Below are positions 50,921 through 59,896 of a stretch of DNA of 64,000 bases, piece by piece. The translations under genes were made by a program, and so were the position numbers. The notes under the pieces are model-generated. The model was not told where the DNA came from, did no database searches, and worked only from the letters and a program-made list of their open reading frames with translations. The DNA is from Patescibacteria group bacterium (lineage in GTDB: Bacteria; Patescibacteria; ABY1; UBA10025; JAHIVO01). Position 1 is the first letter of the stretch. Every line of letters starts with the position of its first letter. The stretch spans positions 310,001 through 374,000 of the forward strand of contig JAQULM010000002.1 in NCBI GenBank assembly GCA_028718605.1. The letters are read 5' to 3'.

Positions 50921-52300
50921 ATGTACTGGGCGAATTTTTTACACATTTACCAGCCCCCAACCCAGAAAGAATACTGGGTGAAGAAAATCGCGAACGAAAG
51001 CTACCGCAAGCTGATCAAGGGCTTCACGGAAAATCCCCATGCGAAAGCAACGTTGAATATCAACGCAGGCTTAACCGAACTCTTCGCAAAGTATGCTTGC
51101 CGCGACGTCATCGCCGGCATACGGATGCTGGCAGAACGCGGCCAGATCGAGCTCACCGCGAGCGCAAAATACCACCCCTTCCTCCCCATGATGCCCAAGG
51201 ATGAAATCGTCCGTCAGATCGAGTTGAATACTGCAACAAACCGCCGCTATTTTGGCTCCGCATACAAACCGACGGGGTTCTTCCCGCCGGAAATGGCGTA
51301 CAACCGTAACGTTGCCGATGTCATTGCAGGCCAGGGGTACCGCTGGCTCATCCTCGATGAGCTTGCTTTCTCGGGAAAAATTAAAGACATCGACTGGACA
51401 AAAACCTACACAGTGCGCGGGCATGACAATCTCCACGTTTTCTTCCGCGAGCGTGAAGCGAGCTTCCGTATACTGTCCGCCGAAATCGGGATGAGCATCT
51501 TCTCGGGCAGCATGCTCATCAAGCTCCTCGGAGAGCGCGTTCATAACAAGGAATACCTTATCACCGCCATGGACGGAGAAACATTCGGCCACCACCGGCC
51601 GGGCCTTGAATACCTCCTCTTTGACCTCTATAAGACGAAAGAATTGCAGCCCGTTACGATTTCCGAACTCACGGCGTTCTTTCCCGCATCGGCAGCCATC
51701 GAGCCGCGGCCGTCGTCATGGGCACTGATGATGAAAGACATCGAACGCAACACGCCATTTTCACGGTGGAACGACAAACACAACACCATCCATGCGATGC
51801 AATGGCAGCTCACGAATCTCGCCATACAGAGCATCAAGCGACTGAAAAAAACGTTCAAGCGGTACCCGCGCGTCCGCCATGACCTGGATCGCGCGCTCCA
51901 CTCCGACCAATACTGGTGGGCCTCGGCGATGCCGTGGTGGAGCATCGAAATGATCGAAGCGGGAGCGAAGGACCTCCGCGACGTCATACTCGAATCCCCG
52001 GTCAGCAAAACAACAAAAGCTAAAGCGCAACAGTTATACCAAAACATCCTCTTTACAGCTTTTGACTGGCAACGGTCAGGCAAGGTTGATGTGCTGGCAA
52101 AATCGGCTGACGAGGACGTTACACAGCGTATTACCACTGATATTCCGTACATACCGGAGGCAGAATTCAACAGCATCATCGCGAACCTTGAGAAACAGAT
52201 GCATGAGGCGGCAAGTTCCCAAGAGTACGAACGCGCCGCGCAAATCAGAAATCGCGTCAACGAACTCAAGGAAAAGAAAGATCAAATTACGAAGCGTTAA
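50921..52300 (+). CDS. GH57 family enzyme with C-terminal UVR-like helical motif, copy 2
   Basis: The 459-residue protein is a paralog of the preceding gene, with HIYQPP, YHPFLPMMP, FFPPEMAYN with Glu124 and MDGETFGHH with Asp218. The two share the start WANF-HIYQPP and the SDQFWWASAKPWWS/SDQYWWASAMPWWS segment near 340. Copy 2 has an extra tail (about 415-455), EKQMHEAASSQEYERAAQIRNRVNELK, that reads like the UvrB/UvrC UVR coiled-coil motif. An alpha-glucan hydrolase or transferase is likely. Confidence 0.9.
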   Translation: MYWANFLHIYQPPTQKEYWVKKIANESYRKLIKGFTENPHAKATLNINAGLTELFAKYACRDVIAGIRMLAERGQIELTASAKYHPFLPMMPKDEIVRQIELNTATNRRYFGSAYKPTGFFPPEMAYNRNVADVIAGQGYRWLILDELAFSGKIKDIDWTKTYTVRGHDNLHVFFREREASFRILSAEIGMSIFSGSMLIKLLGERVHNKEYLITAMDGETFGHHRPGLEYLLFDLYKTKELQPVTISELTAFFPASAAIEPRPSSWALMMKDIERNTPFSRWNDKHNTIHAMQWQLTNLAIQSIKRLKKTFKRYPRVRHDLDRALHSDQYWWASAMPWWSIEMIEAGAKDLRDVILESPVSKTTKAKAQQLYQNILFTAFDWQRSGKVDVLAKSADEDVTQRITTDIPYIPEAEFNSIIANLEKQMHEAASSQEYERAAQIRNRVNELKEKKDQITKR

Positions 52301-52303
52301 CGT

Positions 52304-53299
52304 ATGGCATCACAACGATATGCGCCATCTCGGCTCCGGGAACGGCAGCGCGGCCTGGCAATTATCCGGCAGGTTATCGCTTCACAGAATTTTCGCACTG
52401 ATAAAAAAATCAAGTTCGGCGACCGCTATTACATTGCAGAAGGTTCGCTGCGAAGCACCCCGGCGCTCTTTAAATCCTGTATCTTCCCCCCATCCTTCGA
52501 CCACCTCACGCACCAAAAGTTCTCGCGGGAAATTATCTTTCTGACATTCGTCAAGCGTTCACACTTCAACGCCCTCAAGCGCGCAGTCCCGTACGTGTAT
52601 GCCTCATCAGTCAGCCACCGCGCATGGTATATCCGTGAGTACTTTGGCGGAATCCGGCAAAATATTCACGATGGGAATATCCGCTTTCGGCCGTCCTTTT
52701 TCACGCCGGCATCGCTCCGCTGGGTGCTCAATACGTTCTTCGAGCTACAATCGATCCGCGAGCAGGACTTGCCGGACCGTTTTAAAAAACTGCTTTACGC
52801 GCCCCAAACGTTCGCATATCTGTGGCGCTTTGTCAGGCCGTTTCGCCAGCACGTTGATGCGTTTACCCGCATACCTAACGCAAGCCAGCGCGCCTTCGCG
52901 GTATTACGCGCCCACAACACCCTCGCAGCTCGCTTTCCGCGAGTTTTAGCGCACCAGGAACCGTATGCGCCCCACATCCTAAAAACGGGCGCTTCGTATC
53001 GGCTCATTGACTGGGAAAATATCGGCTGGGCGTCCATCATGAAAGACTTTGTAACGATATGGATGCGTGCATCGAGTAATCCAGCATGGCAACGCGCCTT
53101 GTACCATCGCTTAAAACGGCGGTATGGCTCGTACGCGGGGTTCAATAATCTCTGGTCATCAACCGTGTTGCTTCAATCAGTATTCAATACCATTGGCTAT
53201 CATTTTTACCCAGACAAAAAAGATTTCGCCGAGCTTGGGAAATTTTCTGCACAGAAAATCCGGGAGATCCTCGCCAACAATTTCCGGATGTATAATTAA
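52304..53299 (+). CDS. Kinase-fold (APH/choline-kinase-like) protein with divergent active site
   Basis: The 331-residue protein resembles aminoglycoside/choline phosphotransferases in its C-terminal half: VLAHQEPYAPHIL occupies the catalytic-loop position and YRLIDWENIGWAS matches the DFG-like metal-binding stretch. The usual His-x-Asp-x4-Asn is His-Gln-Glu-x4-His here, so activity is uncertain or changed. N-terminal residues 1-100 carry a beta-rich lobe. Among alpha-glucan genes a maltokinase-like role is possible. It begins three bases after the GH57 stop. Confidence 0.55.
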   Translation: MASQRYAPSRLRERQRGLAIIRQVIASQNFRTDKKIKFGDRYYIAEGSLRSTPALFKSCIFPPSFDHLTHQKFSREIIFLTFVKRSHFNALKRAVPYVYASSVSHRAWYIREYFGGIRQNIHDGNIRFRPSFFTPASLRWVLNTFFELQSIREQDLPDRFKKLLYAPQTFAYLWRFVRPFRQHVDAFTRIPNASQRAFAVLRAHNTLAARFPRVLAHQEPYAPHILKTGASYRLIDWENIGWASIMKDFVTIWMRASSNPAWQRALYHRLKRRYGSYAGFNNLWSSTVLLQSVFNTIGYHFYPDKKDFAELGKFSAQKIREILANNFRMYN

Positions 53300-53308
53300 C
53301 GCCTCCCT

Positions 53309-54190
53309 ATGAGACAGTTTATCGACCTCCACGTGCACTCACACTATTCTGAGGGCGATTACTCCGTCAATGAGCTGCTCCAGCGCGCGCAATCAGAAAA
53401 CATTTCAGCGCTGGCACTCGCTGACCACAATACAATCGCAGGCATTCAGGAACTATTGACCGAGGCACCACGCGCCGGAATCAAGGCAATTGTCGGCATT
53501 GAGCTCTATGTACATCATAACAGCCGGCAGCTGCATATCCTCGGGTATAATTTCAGCACAACAAACGCCGCTCTAGCATCCTCCCTGGCAGCGCTGCGGA
53601 AAGACAATGCTCGCAATGTCACACGCTCCATACACAGCCTTGAGGAACAAGGGTATACTATCAGCGAGGAGGCGATTCTCGCCCTTCCATCCCAATCCAT
53701 CGGAGTTATCCATTTGCTCCGCGAATTAGAAAGTTTCGAGGCAAACCGGGTAAAAATGCAGGCAGCGCTCCCTGCAGAAAAACAAACGTTTTTCGAAAAA
53801 ATCAGTTACTTGTTCGGATTCCATGCTCCCGCGCATTTCCCCGTTTCAGCCCTTCCCGCAGGCGATGCAATCAAGCTCATTCATGGCGCGGGGGGCAGTG
53901 CGGTACTCGCCCACCCCGGACAACAATTAACGCACGCGGACGACTCACTGATCCGGAACCTGGCGCGCTTAGGCCTTGACGGCCTCGAAGTGCTCTCCCC
54001 GTACCATACCTGGCACCAAATTGAATACTACCAGCACCTCGCTCAAGAGCTCAAGCTACTGATGACTGGCGGCAGCGACTTCCACGGGGACTTTCCTGCT
54101 AACAAGCAAGGTTTCCTCAAAAGCCAGCTCGATTACTTCAAGATTCCAGTGTCTTTCCTGAATGGACTGACCACGCCCGGTACTCAATAA
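53309..54190 (+). CDS. PHP-domain phosphoesterase (TrpH/RNase AM-like)
   Basis: The 293-residue protein has the metal-binding PHP motifs: DLHVHSHYSEGDYSV (6-20), LADHNTI, VGIELY, AHPGQQ near 209 and GGSDFHGD near 256. The size and the DLHxHSxxSDG-type start place it in the TrpH/YciV group, 5'-3' exonucleases or phosphoesterases acting on short RNA or nucleotide 3',5'-bisphosphate. Why it sits among glucan genes is not evident. Confidence 0.85.
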   Translation: MRQFIDLHVHSHYSEGDYSVNELLQRAQSENISALALADHNTIAGIQELLTEAPRAGIKAIVGIELYVHHNSRQLHILGYNFSTTNAALASSLAALRKDNARNVTRSIHSLEEQGYTISEEAILALPSQSIGVIHLLRELESFEANRVKMQAALPAEKQTFFEKISYLFGFHAPAHFPVSALPAGDAIKLIHGAGGSAVLAHPGQQLTHADDSLIRNLARLGLDGLEVLSPYHTWHQIEYYQHLAQELKLLMTGGSDFHGDFPANKQGFLKSQLDYFKIPVSFLNGLTTPGTQ

Positions 54191-54203
54191 TTAACCTCTT
54201 ACC

Positions 54204-55712
54204 ATGAGCATCCGAAAAGTTCTCTTCATCGCGTCCGAACTGACCCCCCTCGCAAAAGTCGGCGGCCTTGCCGATGTCGTCGGCGCCCTGCCAAAAGCGC
54301 TCGCCGCGCTCGGCATCGACGTGCGCATTGCCATCCCGAAATACGGCGTCATCGATGACAAAAAGTATGCGACAAAAAAAATCGCGAGCGGCATCACGGT
54401 GCCATTCAATGGCAAAAAAGAACTCGTCACCGTCTTCGAAACCGCGCTTCCCAGCAGTACCGTGCCTGTATACCTCATCGAAAACAAGCGGTACCTCGGC
54501 GAAAACGGCATTTACTTCGAAACGCTCCAGCTTGCTGATTCAGCCCAACGGGAAATTGAGCGGTTTACGTTCTTCGCGCGTTCCAGCCTTGCAATGTTCC
54601 CTGCATTGTCATGGAAACCGGACATCATCCATTGCCACGACTGGCATGTTGGCATCCTCCCGCTGCTCATGAAGCTTTTAGCAAAAACTGACTCGCTGTA
54701 TCGTTCAATAAAAACACTTTTTACCATTCATAATCTTGAATTCCAGGGATTGTTTGATTCTCGAATCGTCATGGAAGGGCTCGGTATCTCTACAAAAGAC
54801 TGTCCGTCACTCCTGATGCGAAATGACGGAAAAATCAACCTCGTTCAGCAGGCAATCGCCGCAAGTGATTTTATCAACGCCGTGAGTCCAACATACCGGA
54901 ATGAAATCCTGACCCCGGAGTTTGGCGCCGGGCTGGAAAAAGACCTCCAGGGGCGCGAGCATGAATTAGCCGGCATCCTGAATGGAATCGACGCCGATCG
55001 TTTTAATCCCGCAACCGATCCTTATATTGTAAAAAATTTCTCTGCTGATGACCTGGCGGGCAAGCGCCAGTGCAAGCTCCACGTCCAAAAACGGTGCGGC
55101 TTGCCGGAGCGCGACGATATCCCGCTCATTGGCATCGTATCGCGAATAACTGACCAGAAGGGGTTTGACCTCGTCTATGATGCAATCAAAACGACGCTCC
55201 ACAATAACACACAACTCGCCATTCTTGGCACGGGTGACCCGAAACTTGAGGAGCTTATGGAATCGCTTGAATCCAAGCACCCGCATAACGTTTCATCCAA
55301 TATTGAATTCAATGCGGCGCTCGCGCAACAAATCTATGCCGGTTCGGATATTTTCCTCATGCCATCACGCTTCGAACCATGCGGCCTCGGCCAGATGATT
55401 GCCATGCGCTACGGCACCGTTCCAGTGGTCCGGGCAACGGGCGGGCTCCGCGATTCGGTCGCCGATTATAACAATGCGAGTGGCGCAGGAGACGGATTTG
55501 TATTTGAAGAATACAAAAGTTCAGCGCTTAAAAAAGCGCTGCAGCGCGCACTTACCTTGTACCGCGACGAAAAAGCATGGTACACTCTAGTTGTCCGCCT
55601 GATGAAAAAAGACTTTTCCTGGAATAATTCGGCGCGCCAGTACGCCGCACTCTACAATCGGCTTATAATCGACTCCCATGGCAAAAAAAATTCCTCGACC
55701 GACAACGGTTAA
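54204..55712 (+). CDS. glgA: GT5 glycogen synthase, copy 2
   Basis: The 502-residue protein has the classical GlgA layout: LAKVGGLADVVGALPKAL (17-34), HCHDWHVGILPLLMKL (about 148-163), NGIDADRFNP near 255, and SRFEPCGLGQMIAMRYGTVPVVRATGGLRDSV near the C-terminus. It extends alpha-1,4-glucan from ADP- or UDP-glucose. This copy keeps the family's usual motifs more faithfully than the one at 48184, so it is the better GlgA candidate. Its last 35 bases overlap the start of the GalT-like gene. Confidence 0.93.
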   Translation: MSIRKVLFIASELTPLAKVGGLADVVGALPKALAALGIDVRIAIPKYGVIDDKKYATKKIASGITVPFNGKKELVTVFETALPSSTVPVYLIENKRYLGENGIYFETLQLADSAQREIERFTFFARSSLAMFPALSWKPDIIHCHDWHVGILPLLMKLLAKTDSLYRSIKTLFTIHNLEFQGLFDSRIVMEGLGISTKDCPSLLMRNDGKINLVQQAIAASDFINAVSPTYRNEILTPEFGAGLEKDLQGREHELAGILNGIDADRFNPATDPYIVKNFSADDLAGKRQCKLHVQKRCGLPERDDIPLIGIVSRITDQKGFDLVYDAIKTTLHNNTQLAILGTGDPKLEELMESLESKHPHNVSSNIEFNAALAQQIYAGSDIFLMPSRFEPCGLGQMIAMRYGTVPVVRATGGLRDSVADYNNASGAGDGFVFEEYKSSALKKALQRALTLYRDEKAWYTLVVRLMKKDFSWNNSARQYAALYNRLIIDSHGKKNSSTDNG

Positions 55713-56646
55713 AATCCACGAATCAAAAAGTGAAATTCGCATTGACGAAATCCACGATCGTTATATTATCGTTGCGCCGAAACGCTCCATGCGCCCGCAT
55801 GACGTTGCCCAGCATCAGGAAGTTCCCGTGAAATCAAAAGATTGCCCATTCTGCCGGGAAACCGAAATGATGTCCCAGCCCCCGCTGTACCTCGAGGGTC
55901 CGGACAATTGGTGGGAAATTAAAGTAATTAAAAACGTCTTCCCCTTCGTCAGCCCGGGCAATCCCAAAGCGTACGGACACCAAGAGGTAATTATCGAAAC
56001 TCCCCACCACAACAAGGAAATGGCTGAATTCAGCGACTCGCACGTCTATCGAGTGCTGAAGGCATACGCTGCCCGCACCAAAGCATTGTCCCGGGATAAA
56101 AAAATAAAATACATTATCATCTTTAAAAACCACGGCGGCAAAGCGGGCGCCTCGCTCGTCCATGCACATTCTCAAATTCTTGCAACCGGGTTCGTACCGA
56201 GCCATATTATCAATAAGCTTGCGCGAGCCGAAGAATACCTCATTGAACATGGCATATCATACTACGCAAAACTCGCGCAAACTGAAGCAAAGGGGCCCCG
56301 GTGCATCATGACAAATAAATACCTCACGGTATTCTGCCCGTATGCCTCCTCATACAACTATGAAGTGTGGATCGTCCCGCACCGGCAAGTGGACAACATT
56401 ACCCTCCTCGAAGAAGAGGAATTAAAAGCAGTCGCCCATGCACTGAAACTGATCATCAAGAAGGTAAACGAGCTTGGCCTGCCCTATAACTATTACATGC
56501 ACCAAACAATCACTGAGCCCAATGAATACTTCTACCTCCGTATTTGCCCCCGCCGCGACACGTGGGCTGGGGTTGAACTTGGATCGCGCGTGGTCATCAA
56601 TAGTGTCGCGCCGGAAGAAGCGGCAAAATTTTATCGCAGGCGGTAG
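55678..56646 (+). CDS. GalT-like HIT-superfamily nucleotidylyltransferase
   Basis: The 322-residue protein has two HIT-type folds. DCPFCRETE (about 55-63) is a zinc-like Cys pair, IFKNHGGKAGASLVHAHSQI carries the active-site HAHSQ in place of the GalT HPHGQ, and the second half has YEVWIVPHR and MHQTI. It moves a UMP or AMP between sugar-1-phosphates. GalT, ADP-glucose phosphorylase and related enzymes all share this plan and cannot be told apart here. It overlaps the glgA end by 35 bases. A terminator follows. Confidence 0.85.
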   Translation: MAKKIPRPTTVKIHESKSEIRIDEIHDRYIIVAPKRSMRPHDVAQHQEVPVKSKDCPFCRETEMMSQPPLYLEGPDNWWEIKVIKNVFPFVSPGNPKAYGHQEVIIETPHHNKEMAEFSDSHVYRVLKAYAARTKALSRDKKIKYIIIFKNHGGKAGASLVHAHSQILATGFVPSHIINKLARAEEYLIEHGISYYAKLAQTEAKGPRCIMTNKYLTVFCPYASSYNYEVWIVPHRQVDNITLLEEEELKAVAHALKLIIKKVNELGLPYNYYMHQTITEPNEYFYLRICPRRDTWAGVELGSRVVINSVAPEEAAKFYRRR

Positions 56647-56675
56647 CCTTACAACAAACCAGCTCCCCTCTATAA

Positions 56676-56703
56676 CAACAGCCCCGCGAACGGGGCTTGT
56701 TTT
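56676..56703 (+). terminator. Terminator after the alpha-glucan operon
   Basis: GCCCCG and CGGGGC form a stem around CGAA, extended by AACA/TTGTT, followed by TTTT on the + strand. The A-rich left side also serves the convergent minus-strand gene. Confidence 0.85.
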
Positions 56704-56725
56704 GATGCAACGACCCTCACGACCA

Positions 56726-57685
56726 TTATTTAACGCCTTCGCTCAGAGGCACGATCGAATACCCGGCCTGCTCTATCTGCGCCAGCACCCGGTCGAGCAC
56801 GGCGCCTGTTAATGTATCGCCGACATGCATCAAATAAATATTCCCCGGCGCAAGTTTTGAAAGTATGCGGTCTTGTACCTGCGCTGCGGTCATGCCCTCG
56901 CTTTCTTGCCAATCAAGCGCATCGACCGTCCAAAAAACTGAACGATACCCAGCAGCCGACGCAACCTCAAGCACGTGACTCGTGCGATCCCCATATGGCG
57001 GCCGAAAGTACGGTTTCGTTGAGGTGCCGGTAATGCGCTCAATGATAGCCTCCGTCTCGCTCAATTCTGCGCGAATGTCTTCATCGTTCAACGTTGGCAG
57101 GTGGGGGTGCGAATAGGTATGGTTAAACATCTCATGGCCAGCTTCGGCAATCGCTCGAACGGAGTCTTCGTTTTTTTCTGCCCACTTCCCGGTGAGAAAA
57201 AATGATGCGGTAATGCCATGCTCCCCGAGCGTTTCAAGGATGGCTCCGATTGACTGATTGCCAGACCCGGCGTCAAACGTAAATATAACCTGCTGCTTTG
57301 TGTCATCGCCACGCACAATTTCCGGGCCGGTGCTCGTTTGGGTTGCGGGGGCAACGACCGGTTCTGTATTGACGACGGTCACTTCTGGTTCGGTGGCGGG
57401 AACTTCTTGGTCCGCGCCTTGCCCATTGGTACTATTCATGGGCGGCAAACTATTGTCCAATGCATTGGTGGTGCTGTGATTGCTGGTGGATGTATTCTCG
57501 CTGATGGGAGTACGCACGCTTCCCGAGAGCTTCAAAATCATAATACATGCGCCGATGCAAAAAACAATTGCAGCTGCTGCAACAAGTTTTGTTCTTCGCG
57601 GCGTCGGTTTCCGGGACCACGAGGATGGCCACAATGATCGTGGCGGCACCCGACGCTGTGGCGCTCGCCCGTATGAACGTATCAT
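56726..57685 (-). CDS. Membrane-anchored polysaccharide deacetylase (NodB homology)
   Basis: The 319-residue protein has a basic start (RRVPPRS), a membrane helix at about 36-55, a Thr/Asn/Glu linker to about 125, and a NodB domain with FTFDAGSGNQSI (catalytic Asp), HTYSHPHL with the metal His pair, RPPYGDRT and a closing IYLMHVGD. It should remove acetyl groups from peptidoglycan or another wall glycan. The start overlaps the tyrS stop by four bases (ATGA). Confidence 0.9.
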   Translation of the reverse strand: MIRSYGRAPQRRVPPRSLWPSSWSRKPTPRRTKLVAAAAIVFCIGACIMILKLSGSVRTPISENTSTSNHSTTNALDNSLPPMNSTNGQGADQEVPATEPEVTVVNTEPVVAPATQTSTGPEIVRGDDTKQQVIFTFDAGSGNQSIGAILETLGEHGITASFFLTGKWAEKNEDSVRAIAEAGHEMFNHTYSHPHLPTLNDEDIRAELSETEAIIERITGTSTKPYFRPPYGDRTSHVLEVASAAGYRSVFWTVDALDWQESEGMTAAQVQDRILSKLAPGNIYLMHVGDTLTGAVLDRVLAQIEQAGYSIVPLSEGVK

Positions 57686-58884
57686 TCCTTATTGATTACC
57701 AAGCGGACAAACTTTCGCTTTCCAGCGCGGAGCACCATCCCTGATGCGACACGAACTTTTTTCTTCCAGTCAGTAATAAGCATGCTATCGAATTCCACGG
57801 CGCCCTGCTCAATAAGCCTGCGGGCGTCACTTTTTGATTTTGCCAAGCCAGTCTCCACGAGCGTATCAACCAAAGAAAAACTGCCAGCTTTCTTTATCGC
57901 ATACTCTGGAATATCCTGGGGCGCCTGTTTTCCCTGAAACACCCGAGCAAACTCTTTTTCGGCTTCATCAGCCGCACGCACGCTATGGTACAGCTTGACC
58001 AGCGACCACGCAAGTTTCGCCTTATACGCTCTCGGATTTTCACCGGCAGCCATGGCGTTTTGGTACTCGCTAATTTCAGCCATCGGCGTATCCGTCAGGG
58101 TTGTGAAATACTTTATTATTAACGTATCGGGAATAGACATAAGCTTTCCGTACATTTCACGCGGTTCATCATCGAGGTCAATGGTATTGCCAATGCTCTT
58201 GCTCATTTTGCTCTTGCCGTCCGTGCCCTCGATGAGCTGCACGGTAATAATATCTTGCGGTTCTTGGTTATAGTGGGGTTGAATAGTCCTTGCGGCGAGG
58301 ACATTAAACGTCTGGTCGGTTCCTCCGAGCTCGACGTCTGCTTGAAGCGCCACTGAATCGTATCCCTGCAATAAGGGGTAAAGCAGTTCATGAATCCACA
58401 GCGGTTTCCCGGACTTCATTCTTTTCTGAAACATATCCCGCTCAAGCATTTGGTTCACCGAAAACCAGCTCGCGAGCTGAAACAGCTCAGCGAAATCCAT
58501 ATTTGCGTGCCATTCCGCATTATGGCGCATCGTAACGTTTTCGAGGTCCAGTACCTTCCCAATCTGCGCTCGGTACAGCTTCATATTATGTTCAATCTCC
58601 TTCGGCGTGAGCGGTTTTCGGGCAGAGAGGCGATCGGACGGGTCCCCAATGCGGGCGGTAAAATCACCAATTAAAAAAATAATCTGATGCCCAAGTTCCT
58701 GAAACTGCCGAAGCTTGCGGAGCGCAACGGTATGCCCGAGGTGGAGGCGGGGAGATGTCGGGTCGATGCCAAGCTTCACTTTCAGCGGTGTGCCTGATTG
58801 AAGCTTACGTTCAAGGTCCTTCCGGACGATTACATCAACGACGCCCCTCGTTAATAATTCTTCAATTTCTGCCTTTTTATCCAT
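57682..58884 (-). CDS. tyrS: Tyrosyl-tRNA synthetase
   Basis: The 400-residue protein has the class I synthetase motifs HLGH in RLHLGHTVALRKL (the HIGH box) and KMSKS in KSKMSKSIGNTIDL, a Tyr-binding pocket around WIHELLYPLLQGYDSV, and an S4-like RNA-binding domain near the C-terminus (about 330-395). It charges tRNA-Tyr. A minus-strand TATACT (58922-58927) lies about 38 bases upstream of ATG 58884. Confidence 0.96.
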   Translation of the reverse strand: MDKKAEIEELLTRGVVDVIVRKDLERKLQSGTPLKVKLGIDPTSPRLHLGHTVALRKLRQFQELGHQIIFLIGDFTARIGDPSDRLSARKPLTPKEIEHNMKLYRAQIGKVLDLENVTMRHNAEWHANMDFAELFQLASWFSVNQMLERDMFQKRMKSGKPLWIHELLYPLLQGYDSVALQADVELGGTDQTFNVLAARTIQPHYNQEPQDIITVQLIEGTDGKSKMSKSIGNTIDLDDEPREMYGKLMSIPDTLIIKYFTTLTDTPMAEISEYQNAMAAGENPRAYKAKLAWSLVKLYHSVRAADEAEKEFARVFQGKQAPQDIPEYAIKKAGSFSLVDTLVETGLAKSKSDARRLIEQGAVEFDSMLITDWKKKVRVASGMVLRAGKRKFVRLVINKE

Positions 58885-58921
58885 AGTCTCCCGTATCCTT
58901 TTTAAACCAACGACTGCCTAC

Positions 58922-58950
58922 AGTATACCGCACTTTCCTCATTATGAAAA
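58922..58950 (-). promoter_or_regulatory. Promoter candidate for tyrS
   Basis: Minus-strand TATACT (58922-58927) lies 17 bases from TTTTCA (58945-58950). The -35 is poor. It is divergent from the ROK kinase promoter. Confidence 0.45.
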
Positions 58951-58972
58951 AGACAAAACACGCCCATTCTGC

Positions 58973-58978
58973 TATACT
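58973..58978 (+). promoter_or_regulatory. -10 box just before the ROK kinase start (leaderless candidate)
   Basis: TATACT ends ten bases before the ATG at 58988, so the transcript should start within about three bases of the start codon. The -35 position reads AAGACA. Confidence 0.5.
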
Positions 58979-58987
58979 ATCGATACT

Positions 58988-59887
58988 ATGGCTACTGGCA
59001 TACTCGGTCTCGATATCGGCGGCACAAAAATTCAAATCGGCCTTGTCAGCGACCGGCATAGGGTCATTCGCAGTGGGCGATTTTTAATCGATCCGAAAAA
59101 CGCTACGACTGCGCTCGCGAGTATCAAGAAAGCCATAACTATATTCAGGCCAACAGCATTCAAGGCGATCGGGATTGGGATTACTGGCCTTGTTGATCAT
59201 GCTCGTGGCATTTCGATCATGAGCCCAAATCTTCCCAGGACATGGCACCGCGTCCCCCTGAAAAAACTTTTTGAACGCCGCTACCATGTACCGGTCGCCG
59301 TTGATAACGACGCGCACTGCATTGCCCTTGCTGATGCGCTGGTCGGAGATGGGAAAAAATACCAAACCGTTTTTTCAATTACCATCGGGACGGGAATTGG
59401 GGCCGGCCTCGTTGTGGGAAAACGCCTCTACCGGGGCGCGCAAAATTCAGTCGAGTTCGGCCATACTATCATCGCCCAAGACTCGCCGCCCTGCAGCTGC
59501 GGTAAGCGCGGCCACCTTGAAGCACTCGTTTCCGGGCGCGCGATGGTCAACCTGTACCGGCAGCGCACAGGAAAAACGCTCACTACATACGGCATTGTTG
59601 CTGCGGCTGCAGCTCGGCAGCGTGACGCGGTATTTACCGTCAAAACCATGTCAAACTTTCTTTCCCATGGCTTCGCAAATGCCATTCATGCGTATAATCC
59701 GGAAATAATTGTCGTGGGTGGCGGGCTTTCACAAATTCCCCGGTTGGTTCAGAATGCCGTACGGGCAACCCGCCAGCTGCTCCTTTCCCCTGAGTTACGC
59801 ACTGTCCGTATCGTGCGCTCCAGTCTCTGCCAGGATGCCGGCGTTATCGGCGCAGCCTTGCTCGCACAACAAAAATTCAAGGTTTAG
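58988..59887 (+). CDS. ROK family sugar kinase (glucokinase type)
   Basis: The 299-residue protein has LDIGGTKIQIGLV for ATP phosphate binding, GITGLVD, VAVDNDAHC with the catalytic Asp, TIGTGIGAGLV and the zinc loop PCSCGKRGHLE. In typical ROK proteins that loop is C-x-C-G-x-x-G-C-x-E; here the third Cys is His. Because EFGH precedes the loop, zinc may still bind with one ligand exchanged. It phosphorylates glucose or a related hexose, feeding the isomerase and GalU. No ROK repressor helix-turn-helix is present. Confidence 0.88.
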   Translation: MATGILGLDIGGTKIQIGLVSDRHRVIRSGRFLIDPKNATTALASIKKAITIFRPTAFKAIGIGITGLVDHARGISIMSPNLPRTWHRVPLKKLFERRYHVPVAVDNDAHCIALADALVGDGKKYQTVFSITIGTGIGAGLVVGKRLYRGAQNSVEFGHTIIAQDSPPCSCGKRGHLEALVSGRAMVNLYRQRTGKTLTTYGIVAAAAARQRDAVFTVKTMSNFLSHGFANAIHAYNPEIIVVGGGLSQIPRLVQNAVRATRQLLLSPELRTVRIVRSSLCQDAGVIGAALLAQQKFKV

Positions 59888-59896
59888 TTTCCTCCC

